A stretch of 52,078 bases of DNA from Fibrobacter succinogenes (GTDB taxonomy: Bacteria > Fibrobacterota > Fibrobacteria > Fibrobacterales > Fibrobacteraceae). Positions 23,740 to 32,971 of this stretch are shown here, piece after piece (the stretch's first letter is position 1; each line of letters starts with the position of its first letter). The translations under genes and the position numbers were made by a program. The notes beneath the pieces are model-generated. The model worked only from the letters and a program-made list of their open reading frames with translations. It was not told where the DNA came from and made no database searches. The DNA lies in contig CADAWC010000034.1 of the NCBI GenBank assembly GCA_902791475.1, positions 1-52,078 on the forward strand. The letters are read 5' to 3'.

Positions 23740-24792
23740 CTAAAAATACGTCGCGACGTATTTTTTCTGGAATTCCGGATCTTCGTGCGCCCAGTGCTTT
23801 TCGTCCATTGCCTGGTACTGCCAGTTGAGCGCCTGCATAAATTTTTCCGGTTCGCAGAGATTCCTGAAAATCGCATCGAGATCGTCGACCGTCGCGCTTG
23901 AGCTGACTAACTGTTCCTTCGGAATGTAGCTGTACGGAGAACTTGCGAAATCACTCCCGATGAAGACCGCTCCGAGTGCGGCCGCTTCCTTGAGCTTCAA
24001 GTCGCTCTTTGCACGGTTGAAATTATTGGCGGCGAGCGGTGCCAGGAAAAAGTCGGGCTTGTAGTTTGCGACCGTCTGTGCGAACGGCAAAAAACTCGTG
24101 TATGGAATCTTCGTGTACTTCCCGTCGAGGTCCTTCAGAAAATCTGGTTCGCCGAAAATCTGGAAGTCGATGCTCCCGTCTTCGATGTGTTTGCGGATCC
24201 AGGGGATCCATGCGCCCTCGAGGTCCCCCGGAATCTCGCTCGTGAAATGCCCAAGACTGCCGGCGTACATCACCTTCGGTTTTCCTGTGAAGGCGGACGT
24301 TCTCTGCCCCATCCCGAACAGCGACTTTGAAACACCGTTCGGCATCACCACCGCGTTTACGCCGAGGTCGGACTTGATGCGGCTTGCGAGGTAGCGCGTC
24401 GAGCAAACCACCACGTCGAATAGCGGCAACACCTGCTTGAGACTTGCAAGCATCATTTGGTCATGATTCGGAATCTGCTTTGCGTACGAAGCGATTACCG
24501 GCGACAAATCCCACTGCAAGTCGTCCAGGTCGGTCACGAGCTTGAACCCGCATTCCTTCTTGAGCTTTGCGTAGAACAAAGCAAGCTGTGCACGTCCCGG
24601 CGCCGTTGGCTTCTGCAAAATCACAGCCCGCGTCTGCTTGAGCGCGTCTTTGTTTGTGCAGACAATTTGGGTGACAGACGGCACAACTTGAAAATCGTTA
24701 GGCCCCATGAACTGGGTGCAGGGCAAAATGCAGCGAACCCAGTCCGATTGCGCCATGTCGTAAGGATGCACGATAACTTGCGATTTGATCAT
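23740..24792 (-). CDS. Glycosyltransferase-like protein (GT4-type fold)
   Basis: 350 residues from MIKSQVIVHPYDMAQSD; a longer frame to 24861 reads a low-quality extension and is not preferred. The C-terminal half shows KPKVMYAGSLGHFTSEIPGD, IDFQIFGEPDFL, DFFLAPLAANNFNRAKSDLKLKEAAALGAVFIGSD, which corresponds to the donor-binding half of GT-B glycosyltransferases; the E-x7-E is relaxed to K-x-KEAAALG. The N-terminal half has TDLDDLQWDLS and VVVCSTRYLASRI. Substrate unknown. It stands alone, with REP-like DNA on both sides. Confidence 0.75.
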   Translation of the reverse strand: MIKSQVIVHPYDMAQSDWVRCILPCTQFMGPNDFQVVPSVTQIVCTNKDALKQTRAVILQKPTAPGRAQLALFYAKLKKECGFKLVTDLDDLQWDLSPVIASYAKQIPNHDQMMLASLKQVLPLFDVVVCSTRYLASRIKSDLGVNAVVMPNGVSKSLFGMGQRTSAFTGKPKVMYAGSLGHFTSEIPGDLEGAWIPWIRKHIEDGSIDFQIFGEPDFLKDLDGKYTKIPYTSFLPFAQTVANYKPDFFLAPLAANNFNRAKSDLKLKEAAALGAVFIGSDFASSPYSYIPKEQLVSSSATVDDLDAIFRNLCEPEKFMQALNWQYQAMDEKHWAHEDPEFQKKYVATYF

Positions 24793-25475
24793 AATGGGAA
24801 AAGTAGTAAAAAGTTTTGAGGAAGCGCGAGGAGTGTGGGAGGGAATGTGGTGGAAATGCAAAACGGGGATGCGCGGAGGATGTTAGAAGAAAATGCGTCT
24901 GAATTGTCATGCCGGACTCCGTTCCGGCATCGGTTGTAATAATGAATGTTTTGAGAAGTGCGAAAAGGAGCTGCGCGGGGAATGCGTTGAAAATGCTAGA
25001 CGAGAGTGCGCCGAACATTATCCCCGCCCACCCACCCTTTTGCCGCTGTCATTTCGGCCTCCGAGCGGGAATCACCTTATGTGTGTAGAAATGCAAAAAA
25101 AGAAACTGCACTGGTGATGTGAAACAAGAGTGCCGCAGGATACGGGAAGGAAACTGCGCCGAACATTGCCCCGTCCACCTACCCCGTCAATCGAGCCGGA
25201 ATCGCCATTGATTATGTCATCCTGAATGATGAACAATCTCAAAATCATTGCAAATAAACATTGTCTATAACAGATAAAAGTAAGAAGTATATAAAAAACT
25301 TACTTTGATAACTATTGTTGACAAAGTGTTGTATTTAGTATAGATTGAGCGATAAAAAGTAAGTCACTAGTGTCCACTAAAAATTTAACATAATTTATGC
25401 GGGTTTAGGACGATTAGTCTCATTTTTTAGTGGACAGCAGTGAAAGTAAGTATAACGTATTTTTACGAGGAAAAA
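24793..25475. other. Repeat-rich gap at the edge of the AT-rich island
   Basis: It contains a palindrome ATGCCGGA/TCCGGCAT (24909-24930), two imperfect copies of a 'tgcgccgaacattrccccg' block (about 25005 and 25147), a TCATCCTGAA REP fragment (25216), and from about 25240 AT-rich DNA leading into the HD-ATPase gene. I see no gene. The change from GC-richer repeats to AT-rich sequence near 25240 marks the left side of the island. Confidence 0.55.
25371..25436. repeat. 13-bp inverted repeat upstream of the HD-ATPase gene
   Basis: TGTCCACTAAAAA (25371-25383) and TTTTTAGTGGACA (25424-25436) are exact inverted copies 40 bases apart. TGTCC...-type ends resemble insertion-sequence termini, but no transposase lies between them. 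A regulatory stem or operator is possible, since the right arm ends 40 bases before the start codon. Confidence 0.75.
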
Positions 25476-28400
25476 ATGAGTCTTATTGAAAATCAGTTTG
25501 AACTTAAAACAAAAAAGGGTGAAAATAAAACAGAAATAATTGAAGCATACAGGGTTTTAGTAAACTTCTGGCATTGTACTAAGATTCATGTGCCTAATGT
25601 TTTATCGAGCGTATCTCAGATTTTTCCTCATTATACAAAGCATGATGCTTCGCATTCCAATGCGATTTTAGATAGTATTGAAAGAATTTTGGGTAAAGAA
25701 GCGATTGAAAAATTGTCGGTTACTGATTTATGGTTGCTTTTATGTTCGGCTTATTACCATGACATAGGAATGTATTTGTCTGGAGATAAAATTGAGGAGT
25801 GTTTTAAAACGGATAAGTTTAAAAATTTTTTATTTGATATAAAAGAGGATTCAAAATCACCATTAAATAAGTATGCTGTTTTTTTTGATTCTAAGGATGG
25901 TAAGCTTAAGTATGATAGTTGTGATTTAACATTGGATTCTTTTAATGCGGCAAGATATTTGTTGGCCGAATTTTTTAGGAAGAGTCATGCTGATCGATCA
26001 GGAGATTTGTTGCAATCGGATTCTTCGGTGACACAAATGTTTTCTGAAATAAATCGGTTAATTACAATCATTGCTGATATATGTCGTTTGCATGGTGCAA
26101 ATTTTGAAGAGGTCATGAAATTCAGTGATGTTGAAAATGGTGTGAATGGTGCGGAGGATTATTGTCATCCGCGTTTTGTGGCTTGCATGTTGAGAATAGG
26201 AGATTTATTGGATTTAGATTCTTCACGAGTATCAAAGCCTTCATTGGATCATTTATCGACATCTATTCCGTATGATTCAAAAATTCATAATGAAAAAAAT
26301 TTTTGTATAAAACACGCTTTGATAACGCCTGAGAAAGTTGATGTTATTGCTGAATGTAAAGAACCAGAAGTTGCATTTGAAATAGATAATTGGTTTACTC
26401 TAATTAGAAATGAAATGTCGAATCAAAGAAATTTATGGCATGATATAGCTTCTTGTACTGGTATAAAAGGATATCCGATGTGTGGAACATTGGAAACAAT
26501 ATTGTTAGGTTATGAAAGAATAGATAATAATTTAAAACCAAAATTTGAAATTGAGGGCGAAAATGCCGTTAAGATTTTGCAAGGATCAGGGATATATAAA
26601 AATAAATTTCGGTCTATTCGTGAGATTTTGCAAAATGCAGTAGATGCTACCTATTTAAGGATTTATTTGGAACAATTAAAGGGGAAGAAAGAATTTGCTC
26701 CAGAGTCTATAGAGGGATTCGATAAGTTTCTAGAAATATGTAAACAATCAGAGTATCAAATTGAGGTAAGGTGTAAAAAGAAAGAAATTGAGGAAAAAAG
26801 TGAAAAGAAAAAAGAAAAAAATAAAAATGAAAAGAAGAAGTATGTTTGGCATTTTGAAATTCAGGATCATGGAATAGGAATTCGTAAAGAAGATTTAAAG
26901 TTCTTATTAAAAATTGGTTCTGGAAGGAATAATAAAGAAAAATTTGATATTATTAAAGAAATGCCTGAATATGCAAAGCCATCTGGAATTTTTGGTATAG
27001 GTTTTCAAAGTATATTCCTTATTACAGATGAAGTAAAGATTAAATCGCGATATGCTTTATGTGATGAAGTTATAGATATAAAAATTGGTACACCGTTAAA
27101 AGGCGGTTTTGCTTTATTAAAAACAGAAAAAAATTCCTTTGCTGATAAAGGAACTACAATATCTTTTGATTTAATGGAAAATAAGGAAAGCGATAATTAT
27201 TATGTTGGTTATAATTCGTATTATCGTTGTTTTAATGAAGGCTTTGATTTTTTAAGAAATAAAAAATGCGATCTTGAGGTCGCTAGAATATTGGAAGCTT
27301 TTGATAGATTTTCAAAAGGCTCGTATTTGAATATCAACTATTATGATGAAAGTAAATTAAAGAAAGAAAAAGATGTTGAAAAGTCAGGTGAGACCATTAA
27401 GAAAGAAAAAAAAGACGAAAGGTATAAAAGGATTTATCAAGCTGAGAATTCAGATTTAGTTGTTGAAATTCCAATAGAGAATAGAGAATATATTTCAAAA
27501 AGCATATCGGGAATAGGTGATGAAAAATATTCTTATCGAGGTGGTAATATATTTGTTTCTTATCGAAATCAAAGTGTGAGTAGTGCTGATTTATGTGATT
27601 ATATTCGTTATATATGTTTAAAATTAAATATTTTATCAGGCAGTTCTGATGATGTCCTTTCAGTAGATAGAGATAGTTTTAAACCCGAATACGTGCAAAA
27701 GATAAAAGAACCTTTAAAAAGGATAATTATTCAATGGTTGGTAGATAACTGGGATGAGTTTAAAGATGATGATGAGCGAAAAGTCGCTTCAATGTTTATC
27801 GAATATTATGAGAAAAAAGAGGAGCATGCGGATAAAAAAGAAAAATGGAAAGAATTAAATATTTGTGGTATTGAGTTTGGAAAAGAAATAACGTATGATA
27901 AAATTATAATGGTGAATAGATTTGATAGAAATCCCAATTTAGATGATGAAGTAAAAGCAAATCCAAAGCAGAAAGTTATAAAAAGATTAGATGAACGATG
28001 TTCATTTTTAGGGTATGTTTTAAAAGAACATTATAACTATGATTTGTATTATAAAAAGAATTCTAATTATTTTGATGTAATATTTGAAAAGAGGCCTGAT
28101 AATAATGAAAAGAAATGTTTTTTTGAATGTATGGATTGGTCTTATTGGCTAGAGGAGTATAGAGATAGAGTTGCTCGTTTATTGATGCCGTGTTATGGCT
28201 ATGAAAATTTACAGATAAAAGAGGAATCTATTCCTGAGAATGTTTCTGAACCTGTAATCTTTTCAGAAAAAAAATTATATCCAAGAACTGTTTGCCCGTA
28301 TATTGTAAAGGATGGAAAACTTAAATGGGATTGTTCTGATGAGCTGATTCAATGGGTTTATGAAAATAGAGAAAATGAGGATGTGACTATTGGTATAATA

Positions 28401-28751
28401 AAGCAAAAATTTGAAGAAATGGAAAAATACTTTTCTAAGTATGTAAGTGCTGATGGTACAATAATAGAAAAGTCTGAAAAGTCAGACGAAACGAAAAATA
28501 ATACGGAATCTGAAGCAGAATCCAAATCGAACGAACATGTAGATGTGAAAGCTAAACCAGAAGCTGCACCTATTCCCTCGAAGGAAGATAGTAAGAAAGC
28601 TAAATCCAAAGCTGCATCAAAATCCCCAAAACAAGTAGAAGAGAAAGCTAAATCCAAGGTTGCGTCTAGCGCCCAAAAACAAGGTCATAAGAAAAAGGAT
28701 TCTGATAAGAAAGATGCAAAAAAGCCCCAAAAGGGTAAAGCAAAGAAATAA
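25476..28751 (+). CDS. HD-domain / Hsp90-like (GHKL) ATPase fusion, putative conflict-system protein
   Basis: 1091 residues from the ATG at 25476 (GAGG at 25467-25470). Residues ~50-330 form an HD-type domain: His56/His60 (KHDASHSN), His95-Asp96 (YYHDIGMYLS), RLHG, and MLRIGDLLDLDSSR. Residues ~375-600 carry GHKL ATPase boxes: N box REILQNAVDA (Glu383, Asn387), G1 EIQDHGIGI (Asp464), G2 GIFGIGFQS. A second region (~620-760) ends VLSVDRDSFKPEY as in Hsp90-like middle domains. After an unassigned part the tail (~1010-1091) is Lys/Ala/Ser-rich like a histone tail. The gene is far more AT-rich than its neighbours, with A/T-ending codons, indicating transfer. I recall such HD-plus-ATPase fusions being discussed as biological-conflict proteins (name HD-CE, unverified). 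The actual activity is unknown. Confidence 0.85.
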   Translation: MSLIENQFELKTKKGENKTEIIEAYRVLVNFWHCTKIHVPNVLSSVSQIFPHYTKHDASHSNAILDSIERILGKEAIEKLSVTDLWLLLCSAYYHDIGMYLSGDKIEECFKTDKFKNFLFDIKEDSKSPLNKYAVFFDSKDGKLKYDSCDLTLDSFNAARYLLAEFFRKSHADRSGDLLQSDSSVTQMFSEINRLITIIADICRLHGANFEEVMKFSDVENGVNGAEDYCHPRFVACMLRIGDLLDLDSSRVSKPSLDHLSTSIPYDSKIHNEKNFCIKHALITPEKVDVIAECKEPEVAFEIDNWFTLIRNEMSNQRNLWHDIASCTGIKGYPMCGTLETILLGYERIDNNLKPKFEIEGENAVKILQGSGIYKNKFRSIREILQNAVDATYLRIYLEQLKGKKEFAPESIEGFDKFLEICKQSEYQIEVRCKKKEIEEKSEKKKEKNKNEKKKYVWHFEIQDHGIGIRKEDLKFLLKIGSGRNNKEKFDIIKEMPEYAKPSGIFGIGFQSIFLITDEVKIKSRYALCDEVIDIKIGTPLKGGFALLKTEKNSFADKGTTISFDLMENKESDNYYVGYNSYYRCFNEGFDFLRNKKCDLEVARILEAFDRFSKGSYLNINYYDESKLKKEKDVEKSGETIKKEKKDERYKRIYQAENSDLVVEIPIENREYISKSISGIGDEKYSYRGGNIFVSYRNQSVSSADLCDYIRYICLKLNILSGSSDDVLSVDRDSFKPEYVQKIKEPLKRIIIQWLVDNWDEFKDDDERKVASMFIEYYEKKEEHADKKEKWKELNICGIEFGKEITYDKIIMVNRFDRNPNLDDEVKANPKQKVIKRLDERCSFLGYVLKEHYNYDLYYKKNSNYFDVIFEKRPDNNEKKCFFECMDWSYWLEEYRDRVARLLMPCYGYENLQIKEESIPENVSEPVIFSEKKLYPRTVCPYIVKDGKLKWDCSDELIQWVYENRENEDVTIGIIKQKFEEMEKYFSKYVSADGTIIEKSEKSDETKNNTESEAESKSNEHVDVKAKPEAAPIPSKEDSKKAKSKAASKSPKQVEEKAKSKVASSAQKQGHKKKDSDKKDAKKPQKGKAKK

Positions 28752-28759
28752 AAAATTAT

Positions 28760-28787
28760 GGTCATCGTGTTTCACGATGACCGTTTT
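28760..28787 (+). terminator. Terminator of the HD-ATPase gene
   Basis: Perfect 10-bp stem GGTCATCGTG/CACGATGACC with loop TTT, then GTTTT. Confidence 0.85.
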
Positions 28788-29045
28788 AAATGTTCTATTT
28801 TTCAACTTTGTTTAGAAAGATACAACCAAGTTTCCGTGCTGGAGTAGTGTCAACTTGGAGACTACAAAACAGATTTTATTACAGATTGAAAATAGATGCT
28901 ATCTCTGAATTTAAATTGCTATAATGCGGAAAATAAAAAAATCTCATAAATTGAGTAATAAAATTATATCAAATTACTTAGATAGTTTCTTGAATTAAGA
29001 ATAAAATCGCATATATATTAACATAAACTTTATCGGAGAAATAAA

Positions 29046-29964
29046 ATGTCATTAAAACCTTTTGAAGGTGATACATTTGTTGCCTTACCGATATTTCTGG
29101 ATTTAAGCATCTTATGAAAGAGAATAAAGCCTTGGAGGCTTTGAATTGTCTATATACATTTGGATATGAAGAACTGCAAAATCAACGAGATATTTGTGGT
29201 TTGTTTGTGTCTGATTGTGGAATTGAATATTCCGGCGAAAATAAACAGGCATTCCGGAATGGCGGAAACAGCCTAACCGGGATATAGGAAACCTCTTTAA
29301 TAGCTCTAATCCATTCAGTCAATTTCAGGGTGTTGGGATCGCGCGGGATTTCTCCGGCTCATTCGCGCGAGCAATCCGCATACAAGCATATTCAGATGCT
29401 AAGAGAGCGGGCCTGCACAAAACATCTGGTCTTATCCAGCCATAAGCATTTTCCCTAGCATAAAATTAATCATTAGAAAGAATGGTTCCCCTTTGATCGG
29501 TATGCCGGTTTCCTTTACTCCGGTTTCATGGGGTAATTTGCCCCGGAATACTCAGGAATATTGTATACAACTGGAGATGATAAAGCATCTCAATTTGAAA
29601 AACTTTTATGTGTACTTAAATATATAAATACCAAAATGTTGAAAAAAAATTTTATGCTGACAACATGGATTGCTTATGGATATTTTTCGTATCATGAGAG
29701 AATTGAATTTATGGGAATTCAAAAAACTCCCCTATATGGGGAGGCGTATGTGGAAGCATATTTAGATAATGAAAAAGGATCTCCTAAGATTTTCCCAGGA
29801 CAATGCAGAATAAAAAAGATTATTACTATTTCTATTGGAATGTAAAAGATCCATGTTATATTGAACCGTTTGAAAGGTGCTATAGCAATTCGTATAATCT
29901 CAAATATATGGGTATGATAGATGCTTTAAAAAAATCGGATGATACATTTCGGGAGTTATTTTAA
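29046..29964 (+). pseudogene. Cyclase-like gene broken by frameshift and a 0.3-kb insertion
   Basis: It starts with GGAG and ATG at 29046: MSLKPFEGDTFVAL, then a missing base near 29086. Shifting frame gives TDISGFKHLMKENKALEALN...GLFVSDCGIEYSG until 29235. Reading resumes at 29546 with EYSGILYTTGDDKASQFEKL...NFMLTTWIAYGYFSYHERIEFMG...AYVEAYLDNEKG...FPGQCRI. After a further shift near 29805 comes YYYFYWNVKDP...SYNLKYMGMIDALKKS, stop at 29964. The pieces form one protein of ~260 residues whose start (FVALTDISGF) resembles class III nucleotidyl cyclases; I recall similar hypothetical proteins but no assigned function. AT-rich like the HD-ATPase gene and probably part of the same island. Confidence 0.75.
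29236..29556. mobile_element. ~320-bp insertion of unknown type within the pseudogene
   Basis: The segment is much more GC-rich than the flanks and is bounded by near-identical direct repeats GAATATTCCGG (29225-29235) and GAATACTCAGG (29546-29556), both reading E-Y-S-G. Inside are CATTCCGGAATG (29250-29261) and the stem TCGCGCG/CGCGCGA (29339-29345, 29364-29370). The longest minus-strand frame (~50 codons, including LTEWIRAIKEVSYIPVRL) has no recognised match. It could be a MITE or the decayed end of a larger element. Confidence 0.5.
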
Positions 29965-29982
29965 TTTATTCTAACATTTTCT

Positions 29983-30588
29983 TTATTTTATATCAAACTG
30001 AACTTTCGGGGCTACGCTTGCGCCGGCGTCAGCAGAGAAGAGGGCTTTCGGGGAGGCGCCTGCGAAACCGGCGACAATGTTTGTGGGGAACTGGCGAATG
30101 GTGGTGTTGAATGCCTGAACGGTTTCGTTGTAGCGCTTGCGTTCAACGGCGATGCGGTTTTCGGCACCTTCGAGTTGCACGCGGAGTTCCTGGAAGCTCT
30201 TGTTGCTCTTGAGATCTGGGTAGTTTTCGGAGACGGCCATAAGGCGCTGGAGAGCTCCACCGAGGGAGCCTTGCATTTCCTGGAAGCGCTTGAGGGCGGC
30301 TTCGTCGTTCATGAGGCTTTCGTCGAGCTTGATGGTTCCGCCCATGCGGCTGCGCATGTCCATGACTTCGGTGAGGGTGCTCTTTTCGAAGTTCGCCTCG
30401 CCTTGCACGGTGCTCACAAGATTCGGGATGAGGTCAAAGCGGCGCTGGTAGGTGTTTTCGACTTGTGCCCACTGTGTTTTTACGCCTTCTTCGAGGGCGA
30501 TGATGTTGTTGTAGGTGCCGATGCCCTTCCCTACGATGATGAGCAGGATGACGACGACAATGATGACGGCGATTAAAGCTTTTTTCAT
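29983..30588 (-). CDS. LemA family protein, second copy
   Basis: 201 residues. N-terminal membrane helix (MKKALIAVIIVVVILLIIVG), then YNNIIALEEGVKTQWAQVENTYQRRFDLIPNLVSTVQG, and the conserved FPTNIVAGFAG near the C-terminus. It is closer to the canonical LemA pattern than the copy at 6516-7073. The usual partner (TPM-domain or HtpX protein) is not beside it. GGAG lies seven bases before the ATG at 30588. It converges on the wrecked gene of the island, 18 bases apart. Confidence 0.9.
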   Translation of the reverse strand: MKKALIAVIIVVVILLIIVGKGIGTYNNIIALEEGVKTQWAQVENTYQRRFDLIPNLVSTVQGEANFEKSTLTEVMDMRSRMGGTIKLDESLMNDEAALKRFQEMQGSLGGALQRLMAVSENYPDLKSNKSFQELRVQLEGAENRIAVERKRYNETVQAFNTTIRQFPTNIVAGFAGASPKALFSADAGASVAPKVQFDIK

Positions 30589-30640
30589 AAATTCTCCAGT
30601 TTTACTGCGTTAATATATAAATTTCGGGATGTGTAAGGAG

Positions 30641-30706
30641 ATTCCCGCTCGTCCCCGTCATCCCCGTCAAGCGAGGACAGGCGCGAGGACAGGTAGGCGG
30701 GAATGA
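30641..30706. repeat. GCGAGGACAG-type palindrome, second copy
   Basis: Arms ATTCCCGC/GCGGGAAT enclose CGTCCCCGTCATCCCCGTCA and two AGCGAGGACAGG-type units, as in the copy at 8174-8252. Confidence 0.75.
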
Positions 30707-30727
30707 CAGTGCAAATTGGCGTCTCCC

Positions 30728-31879
30728 CTACTTCACCATTAGCGATTTATCGTAGATGTACTCGACTTCTTCGGGGGTGATGCCGCCGGGAACGAGGTCA
30801 AGTTTGGAGTGATTTGTTTTCATCGCGGTGGCGAACTGGTCACGCAATTCGCGAGTGACGGTGCATGTGCCGATAAGCTTTTGGAGCATTTCAGCAAATT
30901 CTTCAACACTTTGCAGACCCAAAAGCGAGAGGACTTTTTCAACATCATTCGGAACTTTTTTATGACAAATTTCGACATATGCAGCGAGAAAATATCCGAC
31001 GGCGGGGCCGTGCGGCGTGCCTTTGCAGAGCGTGAGGTCGTAGCTCATGCCGTGCGGTACGGCGGTGCTTGTCATGGCGATGGACATGCCTGCAATTGTC
31101 GAGGTGAGCATGAGTTTTTCGTACAAACTTGCATCAATCGGCGCGGCATTTTGCGAGGTATTTTGCGTGGCGGAATTGTTCGCAGCGACCGAGGCGATAA
31201 GCGCTTCTTTGCATTCTCCCAAGAGCTTGAGGCCGTATTCGGGACACATGCGGTTGAGCGTGTTCGAGTGAACGTTCAGGATGCTTTCGACCATGTGCGA
31301 AAGCGCATCGACGGCGGTGTTTACGATCAGTTGTTTTTTGGCGGAGGCGAGATACTTTCCGTCAACGAGCGCGAGCACGGGGAAAATGCGGTGCGGGATG
31401 CTCTTCTTTAAATTGATTTTATGATTTGTGATGATGGCGACGGGAGTTGCTTCGGAGCCTGTTCCGCAAGTGGTCGGGACGGCGACAACGGGTGCATGGT
31501 CGAGCGGATGGCTCGGCGTTTTGTGCAAATCGTCTGCGTTTAGGCCCGGATTCACAATTAACAATGCCATGGCTTTGGCGGCGTCGATAGCGGAACCTCC
31601 CCCAATGCCGATGATAAAATCAGCATTGGATTCCCGTGCAATTTGTGCGCCTTTCCTCACGGTATCGGTGGATGGGTTTTCTTCGACTTCGTCAAAAATC
31701 TGGTAGGCGACTCCCCCATCGTTTAACACTTCGGTCACGTCGTTTAGGGAGCCGTTTGCTTTGGCGGAGCTGTGTCCGGTCACGATGAGCGCGCGCTTCC
31801 CGACGGCAAGCATTTCTTTCGCGTGGTTCTTCACGCAGTCCTTTTCAACGTAAATGTCCGTAGGTACGTAAAATCGCAT
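30728..31879 (-). CDS. Iron-containing alcohol dehydrogenase
   Basis: 383 residues. Group III (Fe-dependent) alcohol dehydrogenase: NAD(P)-binding GIGGGSAIDAAKAMALL (Gly93-Ser96), TTCGTGSEATPVAI, and metal ligands Asp191 and His195 (AVDALSHMVE), His276 (AVPHGM) and His290 (GTPHGPAVG). It probably interconverts an aldehyde and an alcohol during fermentation or detoxification; the exact substrate is unknown. AAGGAG precedes the ATG. The next genes upstream on the strand (TPR protein, acid phosphatase) lie 9 and 6 bases apart, so an operon 34378-30728 is likely. Confidence 0.92.
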   Translation of the reverse strand: MRFYVPTDIYVEKDCVKNHAKEMLAVGKRALIVTGHSSAKANGSLNDVTEVLNDGGVAYQIFDEVEENPSTDTVRKGAQIARESNADFIIGIGGGSAIDAAKAMALLIVNPGLNADDLHKTPSHPLDHAPVVAVPTTCGTGSEATPVAIITNHKINLKKSIPHRIFPVLALVDGKYLASAKKQLIVNTAVDALSHMVESILNVHSNTLNRMCPEYGLKLLGECKEALIASVAANNSATQNTSQNAAPIDASLYEKLMLTSTIAGMSIAMTSTAVPHGMSYDLTLCKGTPHGPAVGYFLAAYVEICHKKVPNDVEKVLSLLGLQSVEEFAEMLQKLIGTCTVTRELRDQFATAMKTNHSKLDLVPGGITPEEVEYIYDKSLMVK

Positions 31880-31888
31880 GGAGTCTCC

Positions 31889-32965
31889 TTACAGCATCAG
31901 CCATTCTTTGTTGAACCAGTGGTAAAGTCGACCTTGTTCATTGCGGTTCTTGATGAGCCACTGTGCGAATGTCGGGCGGTCAATCGGTTCGCAAATAGAG
32001 TAAATAAAGGCTTCCACGAGTCCTTCGCGGATAAGTCCTTGATAAAATCTCTGGATCGGGTCGTCAATTTCATCGGTAAAGGCGACGAGCTTGATTGTTT
32101 TTTCAAGAATGTGGATTAAAAATTCCATTTGCTGTGAAGAAGTGGAATCTTGATCGTAGAGCTTGCGGTTGCCGAGCGTATCCGTGACGAGCATGGTCTG
32201 GATGGCAAGCAAAAATTCGTTATTGACAGTAGAATCGCTACCGGTTTGCTTGATGGTTGGCTTGTACATTTCGACGGTACTGTCTTTCTTTATAACAAAA
32301 TATTTAGTTCGGCCGTAAAGTCTTGAAAGGTTGTCGCGGATGATTTCGGCTTTTTTGCTGATGAACGTGGAGTACATGGTATACGCATAGAATTGAGGCC
32401 ACTTGCCCATTTGACTCGACAAAAATCCGGTGTAATAGTAGCTGCCTTCATGCGTGCGGGAATTGTTGATGCTCCGTCTGACCCAAGCGTAGGCGCTGTC
32501 GGCGTTGTTCATACGCATATACGTGATGGTCGCGTTGTATGGAATGTTGAACGAGTTTGGTACTTTGGCGAATGCTTCGCGGTAGATGGCGATTGCAGAA
32601 TCCGGCATGCCCTTGTCGTCGTAAATGGTTCCGATCAGGCTGTAGAGATTTTCTTCGAGTCCTTCGCCTTTCAGCTTTGTCGCGGCTCTGGCGTAAGTGA
32701 GCGCTTTGTCCAAGTCGCGCTTAGCGTGGTACGTAAAAGCCATCTCGTATTTGACGAGAGCACTCTTCGGGTCTTTTTTCTCGGCTTCCTTGTACTTGGC
32801 TAGGGCTTCGTCGTACTGGCCTTGTTCGTGAAATTGCACACCTTGATCAACGAGTTTTTTTACAGCTTCGGCTTTGGAAGTCTTGGGCGATGCCTTAGAG
32901 GTTGCATTTGGTGCAGCAAAAAGCGTGACGGCTAGAGCTAAAATGAGAGCGATGGATTTTTTCAT
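31889..32965 (-). CDS. Exported TPR-repeat protein
   Basis: 358 residues. Signal peptide (…LAVTLFAAPNA), then at least four tetratricopeptide-like helix pairs between ~32 and 200 (GVQFHEQGQYDEALAKYKEA, MAFTYHAKRDLDKALTYARA, IGTIYDDKGMPDSAIAIYRE). The C-terminal 150 residues are a conserved-looking domain that I do not recognise (LIHILEKTIKLVAFTDEIDD...FIYSICEPIDR...WFNKEWLML). Likely a periplasmic adaptor. It is coupled to the phosphatase gene upstream and the alcohol dehydrogenase downstream. Confidence 0.75.
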   Translation of the reverse strand: MKKSIALILALAVTLFAAPNATSKASPKTSKAEAVKKLVDQGVQFHEQGQYDEALAKYKEAEKKDPKSALVKYEMAFTYHAKRDLDKALTYARAATKLKGEGLEENLYSLIGTIYDDKGMPDSAIAIYREAFAKVPNSFNIPYNATITYMRMNNADSAYAWVRRSINNSRTHEGSYYYTGFLSSQMGKWPQFYAYTMYSTFISKKAEIIRDNLSRLYGRTKYFVIKKDSTVEMYKPTIKQTGSDSTVNNEFLLAIQTMLVTDTLGNRKLYDQDSTSSQQMEFLIHILEKTIKLVAFTDEIDDPIQRFYQGLIREGLVEAFIYSICEPIDRPTFAQWLIKNRNEQGRLYHWFNKEWLML

Positions 32966-32971
32966 GATAAG

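Noticed and set aside
28767..28777. CGTGTTTCACG after the HD-ATPase gene as a parS
   Set aside because: It is the loop-proximal part of the terminator stem and lacks the CACGTG core.
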